Below, piece by piece: positions 56,934 to 64,000 of a DNA stretch of 64,000 nt. The notes beneath the pieces were generated by a model. The model saw only the letters and a list, made by a program, of their open reading frames with translations. It had not been told where the DNA came from and did not search any database. Both the position numbers and the translations under genes were made by a program. Each line of letters opens with the position of its first letter. Within the stretch, counting starts at the first letter, position 1. Origin of the DNA: UBA5066 sp046331465 (lineage in GTDB: Bacteria > Acidobacteriota > Thermoanaerobaculia > UBA5066); contig JAXLQV010000003.1 of assembly GCA_046331465.1 (NCBI GenBank), positions 186,001-250,000 of the forward strand, given 5' to 3'.

Positions 56934-58373
56934 TTAGGTGAGGTCCGCGGCGAGCGCCGTCCCTTCCGGCGCCGAGGCCGCGGCGGCGAGGTGCCGCCCG
57001 AAGGCCCGCATCACCGCGAGGTGCAGGACGGCCTGCGTCGCGACGTACAGCGGCCACGGGAGGCGGGGCTCGAAGTCGTGGATCGCGGCCAGGAGGACGC
57101 GCCCGCCGAGCGCCTCGCGGAACTCGAGCCGCCCGCGCTCGCCGGGGCGCGCGAGGAGGCCGCCGCGGATGTAGAAGAGGGCGCGCGATCGGGAGCTCCT
57201 CTCCGGGGAGAGCTCGAGGACGAGGAGCGGCGCGCGGAGGGGCCGGAACCGGAACGAGAAGCGCGTCCCGCCCTCGACGGCGACCTCGAGGAACGGCCGG
57301 AAGGCGCGCGGGAGCCAGGTCCCGTACTCGCGGGCGGCCCCCTCCGCGTCCCAGCCCCGCGGCAGCGGGAGGCGCTGCACCGACCGGACGACGCGGACCG
57401 AAGGGCGGGACCGCATCCGCTCGAGCGCCGTCGTGCCGGAGCCCGCCGCGAGGGCCACAGCGAGCGCCTGCCGGAACGGCATCGCCTTCCCGGCGAGGGC
57501 GGTCTGCAGTGCGCGGTCCCGCGCGACCATCTCGTGCGAGAGGCTCTCGACGAGCGGCGCCACGAGCGCGCGCGGGGCGCCCGTGAAGAGGCGGACCCAG
57601 AGCGTGGAGAGGCGGGGCGAAAAGAGCGACAGCGGGACGAGGAGGCGCTTCAGGCCCAGCTGCCGGGCCGTCTCGGCGAGCATCCCGCGGTAGGTCAGGA
57701 CCTCGGGCCCGCCGACGTCGAGCGTCGCCCCGAGCGCCTCGTCGCGCGTGAGCGCGGCACGGATCGTCGCGACGACGTCGGAGAGGGCGACCGGCTGCGT
57801 CCGCGTCAGCGTCCACGCCGGGCAGAGCATCGCGGGAAGGCGCTTCACGAGCCGCACGAGCATCTCGAACGAGGAGCCCCCCGCGCCGACGACGAGCCCC
57901 GCCCGCAGCGTCGTGAGCAGGACGCCGCTCGCGCGGAGCGTCTCCTCCACCTCGAGCCGGCTCGCGAGGTGCCGCGAGAGCCCTTCCCCCGCGGGGAGGA
58001 GCCCGCCCAGGTAGACGATGCGCGCGACCCCCGCGGCCCGGGCCGCGCGGCCGAAGTTGTCCGCCGCGATCAGGTCGAGGTCCTCGAAGCTCCCCTGGAC
58101 GAGGCGCGCCGAGGGGAGCATCGAGTGGACGAGGTAGACCGCGAGGTCGGCCCCCTCGAGCGCGCGCTCGGCGTCGAGGAGGGAGAAGAGGTCGCACGCC
58201 CGCCAGGCGACGCCCGCGGGAGAGCCGGCTGCCCGCCGGCCGGGGTCGCGCGCGAGGGCGACGACGTCGAAGTCGCGCGCGAGGACCGGGAGGAGAGCCT
58301 GCCCGACGAAGCCCGAGGCCCCCGCGACGACGACGCGGAGCTTCCGGGACGGCTGGGCGGCTTCTTCCTGCAT
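56934..58373 (-). CDS. NAD(P)-binding atypical SDR fused to a DUF2867-like domain
   Basis: A 479-residue protein. The N-terminal Rossmann domain (about residues 10-230) has GASGFVGQAL and the extended-SDR segments VAYLVHSM-like (seen as LAVYLVHSMLP) and LRAGLVVGAGGSSFEM, as in NmrA-like epimerase-related proteins. Residues about 320-460 match DUF2867 (RALFYIRGGLLARPG and AAIHDFEPRLPWPLYV), and the joined form is found in several bacterial phyla (YbjT-like). The enzyme reaction is unknown; a role in membrane lipid or quinone modification has been suggested for relatives but I cannot support it here. Divergent from the PPi-PFK gene by 77 nt. Confidence 0.82.
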   Translation of the reverse strand: MQEEAAQPSRKLRVVVAGASGFVGQALLPVLARDFDVVALARDPGRRAAGSPAGVAWRACDLFSLLDAERALEGADLAVYLVHSMLPSARLVQGSFEDLDLIAADNFGRAARAAGVARIVYLGGLLPAGEGLSRHLASRLEVEETLRASGVLLTTLRAGLVVGAGGSSFEMLVRLVKRLPAMLCPAWTLTRTQPVALSDVVATIRAALTRDEALGATLDVGGPEVLTYRGMLAETARQLGLKRLLVPLSLFSPRLSTLWVRLFTGAPRALVAPLVESLSHEMVARDRALQTALAGKAMPFRQALAVALAAGSGTTALERMRSRPSVRVVRSVQRLPLPRGWDAEGAAREYGTWLPRAFRPFLEVAVEGGTRFSFRFRPLRAPLLVLELSPERSSRSRALFYIRGGLLARPGERGRLEFREALGGRVLLAAIHDFEPRLPWPLYVATQAVLHLAVMRAFGRHLAAAASAPEGTALAADLT

Positions 58374-58423
58374 CCCCCTCTCAACGCCCGGGACGACCCG
58401 GCGGATTCCCCGCGCCGCTGCCT

Positions 58424-58429
58424 TACACT
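58424..58429 (+). promoter_or_regulatory. -10 element TACACT for the PPi-PFK gene
   Basis: TACACT predicts a start near 58436, with a 15-nt leader that carries the ribosome site GGAGAAAGG before ATG 58451. Confidence 0.4.
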
Positions 58430-58450
58430 TCGCCGCCGGAGAAAGGCCCC

Positions 58451-59794
<1,344 letters not shown>

Positions 59795-59801
59795 GACGGC
59801 A

Positions 59802-59827
59802 GGGCGGGCGCTCTCGGGCGCCCGCCC
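59802..59827 (+). terminator. Terminator after the PPi-PFK gene
   Basis: Perfect 10-bp inverted repeat GGGCGGGCGC / GCGCCCGCCC with a 6-nt loop, starting 8 nt after the stop. U-tract absent. The rest of the gap to 60000 holds no ORF; a TAACCC sequence at about 59885 may be a -10 box for the lipoprotein gene. Confidence 0.5.
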
Positions 59828-60000
59828 CCGAAGCTCTCCGGTCCGCCCGGCGCCTCCCGCGCGCCGATCGTCGTTCGCCCACGCTAACCCGGCCCGGACG
59901 GCGGTCTCTCCGTGGAAAGACCTCGCGGGCGCGTCCGCTCCCGCCGGGCCCCTCCGGGGCGGCACCGGCGGGGGTGCGTCCATCCGCCGGAAGGAGCACC

Positions 60001-60417
60001 ATGAGAATGGACACGCCCCCGAAGAGCCGCCTTCTCCGGACGGTCCTCCTCCCCGCCGCGGTCGCGGTTCTCCTCTCGTGCAGCGACTCCGGGTCGCCCA
60101 CCGAGCCTTCTCCGGTCCCGGGGACGCCGGCCGCGACTCCGGCTCCGACTCCCCTGCCGGGCCAGCCGGCGACCCTGTCAGGCACCGTCCGGTCGTACGG
60201 ACCTCTCCTGCCGGGCACGGCTGTGGAATGCGAGGGGGCGTCCACGACGACGGCATCCGACGGCACCTACCTGCTGTCCGGGCTCCGCTCCGGCCAGGCG
60301 ACGGTGACGGTGACGTATTCCTACGTCACGACGACCGGCGCGACCGCTACGGACACCATGACGGACCCGGTCTCCCTCGAGCCCGGATCGAACGCCCACG
60401 ACTTCCTCGTCTTCTGA
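60001..60417 (+). CDS. Small lipoprotein with carboxypeptidase-regulatory-like beta domain
   Basis: 138 residues. The signal LRTVLLPAAVAVLLSCSDSG has a good lipobox (LLSC, Cys27), followed by a Pro/Thr/Ser spacer (about residues 30-55) and one beta-sandwich domain (about 56-138) with ATLSGTVRSYGPLLPGTAV and TTTASDGTYLLSGLRSGQATVTV, the pattern of CarboxypepD_reg-like domains. Such proteins are surface or periplasmic and are thought to bind partners or sugars. AAGGAG lies 4 nt before ATG 60001. It converges with the tandem PFK gene (10-nt gap). Confidence 0.75.
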   Translation: MRMDTPPKSRLLRTVLLPAAVAVLLSCSDSGSPTEPSPVPGTPAATPAPTPLPGQPATLSGTVRSYGPLLPGTAVECEGASTTTASDGTYLLSGLRSGQATVTVTYSYVTTTGATATDTMTDPVSLEPGSNAHDFLVF

Positions 60418-60427
60418 CGCGCGACCG

Positions 60428-62665
60428 TCAGGCGCCCGCCGCCGGCCCCGCCTGCCCGAGGAGCCGCACGACGGGCTCGACGGCGCGCCACCACGGCTCC
60501 TTCGCCCGCTCGAACTCGTCCTCGACCTGCGCGGGGAGGTCGGCGAGCGGGAACGTCGTGAGGCGGCCCGCCTGGAACCCGAGGTAGCAGGCCGCGGGCT
60601 CCTCCTTGACGCTCTCCTCGAGGAGGACCTCGACCGCGCGGGCCGCCGAGCGGATCGCCACGATCCGGTCGAACGGCGTCGGGTCGCCCCCCTGCTGGAG
60701 GTGCCCGAGGATCGCCTGCCGCGAGTCGAAGAGGCCCGCCCCCTCCTCCTCGAAGAGGCGCCTCAGGAAGTCGGTCGTGAAGACCGGGCTCGCGTTCTCG
60801 TTCCGGATCATCAGCGCGAGCCGCTTCCCCTTCCGGAACCCGAGGGTGAGCCGCTCGAGGTCCCGCTCGAGCCCGGCCATCGTGATCCCCTCCTCGTGCG
60901 TGAAGACCCGCTCGGCCCCCGTCGCCAGGCCCGACATCACCGCGAGGTAGCCGCAGTAGCGCCCCATCACCTCGACGACGAACGCCCGGCGCCACGCGAC
61001 GGCCGACTGCTTGATCTTGTCGACCGCCTCGACGATCGCGTTCAACGCGGTGTCCGCCCCGATCGAGAGCTCCGACCCGGGGAGGGAGTTGTCGATCCCC
61101 GCGGGAATGCAGACGATCGGGACCCGGAACGGCGCGTGCGCCGCACGCGCCCCCTGCATCCGGAACGCCGCCTGGTAGGCCGCCCAGCCGCCGACGAGGA
61201 GGACTCCCTCGACCTGGTGCGTCGCGAGCGCCGCGGCGAGGGCCGGGAAGTCGTCGTCCGAGGGGACCTTCCGGCTCGTCCCGAGCTCGGCGCCGCCCGC
61301 CGAGACCCAGCCGTGGACGCTCATCCAGTCGAGCGTCTTCACGTCGCCCGAGAGGAGACCGTCGAAGCCCCCGTGCGCGCCGAGGACGACGTGCCCCTGG
61401 TCGACGAGGAGCCGGACGGCCGCGCGGATCGCGGTGTTCATCCCCGGCGCGGGCGCGCCCGCGTGGAGGACGAGGAAGCGCCGCCGCCTCTGCCCGTCCC
61501 GCGGGCCGTGCGGGAAGGCGCGGACGAGCGTCTTCAGGATCCGGAACGCGTTGCGGAACCCGGTCCCGCGCAGCTCCATCGCCCGGTCGAAGTCCCCCGA
61601 CCGGATCGCCTCGCCGACGGCGCGCGCCTTGTCGACGTTCTCCATCAGCGGCACGCGGGCGATCCGGTTCTCGCGCAGGCCGATCAGGCACGGGACGTCG
61701 TCCGGGCCGTAGCGGAGGACCTCCTCGATCGCCGCGTACCCGAGGAGCGACCCCATCGTCCGGTCGAAGGCGCTCGGCCGGCCGCCCCGCTGCACGTGGC
61801 CGAGGACCGTCGTCCGCGTCTCCGTGCCGAGCCGCTCCTCGAGGAGCTTCCGGATCCGCTCCGCCTCGATCGGGTTGCCGTGCCGGTCGACGGCCCCCTC
61901 GGCGAGGATGACCGTCGAGTGCCGGCGGCCCGCCCTCCTCCCCTCTGCGAGGACGGCGCACATCTTCTCCTCCCAGTCGTCCCCCTCCGGGGGCGCCTCG
62001 GGGATGAGGACCCAGCCCGCGCCCGTCGCGAGCGCGCTCATCAGGGCGAGGTAGCCGCAGTTGCGCCCCATCACCTCGACGACGAACGTCCGCTGGTGGC
62101 TCGCGGCCGTCGAGACGAGGGCGTCGACCGCCTCCACGATCCGGTGGAGCGCCGTGTCGGCCCCGATCGTCATGTCGGTCCCGGCCATGTCGTTGTCGAT
62201 CGACCCGACGAGGCCGACGAGGGCGAGCGGCGCGGCGGCCTTCGCCGTCTCGGCCGGGATCTCCCCCTTGCCGGCGAGCTCCGCGAGGAGCCGCGGCCAC
62301 TCGCGGCGGAAGAGGTCGGCGCCCGTCAGCGAGCCGTCGCCGCCGACGACGACGAGCGCGTCGATCCGCTCGCGCGCGACGTTCCGCGCGGCCGCGAGGC
62401 GCCCCTCGCGCGTCCGGAACGCCGGGCAGCGGGCCGTGCCGATGACGGTCCCCCCCTTCGCGAGGATGCCGCCGACGTCGTTCCACCCCATCCGGCGGAT
62501 CCGCTCGCCGCCGTCGACGAGCCCCTGGAAGCCCTCCTCGACGGCGAAGACCTCGAGGCCCTTCTCGAGGCCCGCCCGGACGGCGGCCCTCACGACGGCG
62601 TTCATCCCGGGCGCGTCGCCGCCGCTCGTGAGGATCGCCACCCGCCGGGGTCTCTCGCTCGCCAT
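60428..62665 (-). CDS. Eukaryote-type tandem (double-length) 6-phosphofructokinase
   Basis: A 745-residue protein made of two PFK units in one chain, as in animal and fungal PFK-1. The N-terminal half (about residues 1-375) keeps the ATP-PFK residues: GGDGSLTGAD, GSIDNDMAGTDMTIGAD, MGRNCGYLAL, and GHVQRGGRPSAFDR. The C-terminal half (about 390-745) has lost them: GGDGS is GGWAAYQA and TIDND is GIDNSLPGSE, while sugar-site elements such as MGRYCGYLAV and GHLQQGGDPTPFDR remain, the form expected of a regulatory half. Both halves look closer to eukaryotic PFK than to E. coli PfkA. ATG 62665 has GGAGAGAGG upstream and a TAGAAT box at 62714-62709. Confidence 0.9.
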   Translation of the reverse strand: MASERPRRVAILTSGGDAPGMNAVVRAAVRAGLEKGLEVFAVEEGFQGLVDGGERIRRMGWNDVGGILAKGGTVIGTARCPAFRTREGRLAAARNVARERIDALVVVGGDGSLTGADLFRREWPRLLAELAGKGEIPAETAKAAAPLALVGLVGSIDNDMAGTDMTIGADTALHRIVEAVDALVSTAASHQRTFVVEVMGRNCGYLALMSALATGAGWVLIPEAPPEGDDWEEKMCAVLAEGRRAGRRHSTVILAEGAVDRHGNPIEAERIRKLLEERLGTETRTTVLGHVQRGGRPSAFDRTMGSLLGYAAIEEVLRYGPDDVPCLIGLRENRIARVPLMENVDKARAVGEAIRSGDFDRAMELRGTGFRNAFRILKTLVRAFPHGPRDGQRRRRFLVLHAGAPAPGMNTAIRAAVRLLVDQGHVVLGAHGGFDGLLSGDVKTLDWMSVHGWVSAGGAELGTSRKVPSDDDFPALAAALATHQVEGVLLVGGWAAYQAAFRMQGARAAHAPFRVPIVCIPAGIDNSLPGSELSIGADTALNAIVEAVDKIKQSAVAWRRAFVVEVMGRYCGYLAVMSGLATGAERVFTHEEGITMAGLERDLERLTLGFRKGKRLALMIRNENASPVFTTDFLRRLFEEEGAGLFDSRQAILGHLQQGGDPTPFDRIVAIRSAARAVEVLLEESVKEEPAACYLGFQAGRLTTFPLADLPAQVEDEFERAKEPWWRAVEPVVRLLGQAGPAAGA

Positions 62666-62708
62666 GCCTCTCTCCTTCGCCCGGCCGCGCGCGGCGCGGG
62701 GCCGTCGA

Positions 62709-62714
62709 ATTCTA
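62709..62714 (-). promoter_or_regulatory. -10 element TAGAAT for the tandem PFK gene
   Basis: Minus-strand TAGAAT predicts a start near 62702 and a 37-nt leader with ribosome site GGAGAGAGG, an example of the same -10 box used with a normal leader. Confidence 0.45.
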
Positions 62715-62730
62715 GGAGCCCCGGCGGCCG

Positions 62731-64000
62731 TCAGGCGTCCGGGACGGGGTCGGGGAGCTCGGGACGGGGCTCGCCGAGCGCGAAGCCCTGGCCGAACTCG
62801 ACGCCGAGCTCCCGGAGGACCTCGACCGCGCCGAGGTTCTCGACCTGCTCGGCGATCGTCTCCTTGCCGAGCGTGTGCGCGACCGTGTCGATCGCCTTCA
62901 CGAGCGCGCGGTTCGCGAGGTTCGAGTCGAGCTCGCGGATGAACGAGCCGTCGATCTTCACGTAGTCGGCCGGGAGGCTCTGCAGGTACGAGAAGGACGA
63001 GAAGCCGATCCCGAAGTCGTCGAGCGCGAAGCGGCAGCCGAGGTCGCGGAGGCGCCGCATCCACTCGCGCGCGGCGATCATGTCCCTCACCGCGGTCGTC
63101 TCGGTCACCTCGAACGCGAGGCGGCCGGGGCCGACCCCGCTCTCGCGGATCCTCTCCTCGATCGCGAGGAGGTGCCCCTCCTCGCCGAGGCTCGCCCCCG
63201 AGAGGTTCACGAAGATCTCGAGGTCCCTGCGGCCCCGGAGGGCCGAGAGGACCTCGTCGACGACCCAGAGGTCGAGCTGCGGGAGGAGGCCGAACTGCTC
63301 CGCCGCGGGGAGGAAGGCCGTCGGGCCGACGAGGCCGCCGCCGTCGTCGCGGAGCCTGAGGAGCGCCTCGTAGTGCGCCGTGCGGCCCGTCTCGAGCCTC
63401 AGGATCGGCTGGTAGGCGAGGAGGAAGCGGCGGTCGCGGAGCGCGTCCTTGACGCGCGAGGCCCAGACGCTCGCCTCCGAGAGCGGCGTCGGCGTGACCG
63501 AGCCGTCGACGAGGACGACGCGGTTCCGTCCCCGCTCCTTCGCCGAGTAGAGCGCCGAGTCGGCCAGCGCGAGGAGCGCGGCGGCTCCGAGCCGCCCGTC
63601 GATCGGGACGACCCCGACGCTCACGCCGAGGTCGAAGCGCCGCCCTCCGACCTCGAAGCGGTGCTCGTGGACGGCCCGGCGGATCCGTTCCGCGACCATC
63701 CGCCCCGCCTCGGCCGGGATCCCCTCGAGGACGAGGACGAACTCGTCGCCGCCGAGGCGGGCGATCTCGTCGCCCGGCCGGCGGAGCGTCCCGAGGAGCC
63801 GCGCGAGCTCGACGAGGACCGTGTCGCCCGCCGCGTGCCCGAGCGTGTCGTTGACGACCTTGAAGTGGTCGAGGTCGAGGAGGACGAGCGAGCCGGGCGT
63901 GCCGCGGCGCGCCCGCGCCACCACGCGCTCGAGGCTCTCCTCGACGGAGCGGCGGTTGCCGAGGTCGGTCAGAGGGTCGTGGAGGGCGAGGTAGCGGATC
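62731..64000 (-). CDS. GGDEF-EAL cyclic-di-GMP enzyme, 5' end outside the window
   Basis: At least 422 residues are in the window; the frame runs out at 64000 without a start. It begins with LALHDPLTDLGNRRS and a complete GGDEF domain (LDLDHFKVVND, LGGDEFVLVL, with RPGD I-site five residues before). The EAL domain follows with YEALLRL, VNLSGASL, FEVTETTA, DDFGIGFSS, YVKIDGSF, TIAEQVE and FGQGFAL, so the phosphodiesterase metal and catalytic residues appear intact. Both activities are possible. The sensor part must lie beyond 64000. Reads leftward toward the tandem PFK gene, whose promoter lies between them. Confidence 0.9.
   Translation of the reverse strand, partial: IRYLALHDPLTDLGNRRSVEESLERVVARARRGTPGSLVLLDLDHFKVVNDTLGHAAGDTVLVELARLLGTLRRPGDEIARLGGDEFVLVLEGIPAEAGRMVAERIRRAVHEHRFEVGGRRFDLGVSVGVVPIDGRLGAAALLALADSALYSAKERGRNRVVLVDGSVTPTPLSEASVWASRVKDALRDRRFLLAYQPILRLETGRTAHYEALLRLRDDGGGLVGPTAFLPAAEQFGLLPQLDLWVVDEVLSALRGRRDLEIFVNLSGASLGEEGHLLAIEERIRESGVGPGRLAFEVTETTAVRDMIAAREWMRRLRDLGCRFALDDFGIGFSSFSYLQSLPADYVKIDGSFIRELDSNLANRALVKAIDTVAHTLGKETIAEQVENLGAVEVLRELGVEFGQGFALGEPRPELPDPVPDA

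Overview
This is a very G+C-rich bacterial chromosome segment with dense genes, Gram-negative envelope functions (an LpxL/HtrB-type acyltransferase, a TolC-type outer-membrane factor, many lipoboxes) and heavy sigma-54, SpoIIE/RsbW-type and cyclic-di-GMP signalling. The mix (tandem eukaryote-type phosphofructokinase beside a PPi-type one, NodU carbamoyltransferase + DUF5989 + SxtJ cassette, beta-propeller sensor kinase, PDZ/SpoIIE receptors) is what I would expect from Acidobacteriota, perhaps Thermoanaerobaculia-like; that placement is inference. I see no rRNA, tRNA, CRISPR array, insertion sequence or prophage, and no gene-free stretch above about 230 bp.

Layout. 0-7 kb: M24 peptidase, agmatine deiminase and N-carbamoylputrescine amidase (arginine to putrescine), LpxL-like acyltransferase, alkaline phosphatase, Tat-exported M20-like protein. 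7-10.7 kb: pirin divergent from an XylR/V4R-type sigma-54 activator, then a membrane protein. 10.7-15.6 kb: NrtD/SsuB-like ATPase with a fused double permease, and a GAF sigma-54 activator. 15.7-20.1 kb: STAS-TolC fusion, EmrA-like and EmrB-like tripartite efflux operon. 20.1-23.2 kb: periplasmic trypsin-like/PDZ protease, a decayed SpoIIE membrane protein and a paralogous membrane diguanylate cyclase.

23.2-37.1 kb is a leftward signalling island: beta-propeller sensor kinase, exported isoaspartyl methyltransferase, a lipoprotein with two retropepsin lobes, a GAF-SpoIIE phosphatase, a STAS antagonist, an RsbW-like kinase and a small membrane protein, preceded by a sigma-54 promoter candidate and a GAF sigma-54 activator, which is itself coupled to a TPR protein and a PDZ-membrane-GAF-SpoIIE phosphatase. 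No sigma factor is encoded there, so partner switching may feed another output.

37.2-40.4 kb: thymidylate kinase, DNA polymerase III delta prime-like protein, and a PEGA-domain glycine/tryptophan-rich surface protein. 40.5-56.9 kb: glycan cluster (PIG-L/triple-GT2 fusion, GT2, GNAT-like protein, GT4, Wzt-type ATPase, radical SAM enzyme, carbamoyltransferase, DUF5989, SxtJ, SGNH hydrolase, membrane protein, methyltransferase). 56.9-64 kb: NAD-binding DUF2867-like protein, PPi-PFK, small lipoprotein, tandem PFK and a GGDEF-EAL protein cut by the window edge.

Two regulatory themes recur. A -10 hexamer close to TAGAAT lies 5-10 nt before many start codons, suggesting leaderless mRNAs. Four -24/-12 (sigma-54) candidates precede pirin, the efflux operon, the PDZ protease and the partner-switch operon; the first, second and fourth lie beside sigma-54 activator genes. 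All calls come from reading the sequence; no database search was run.
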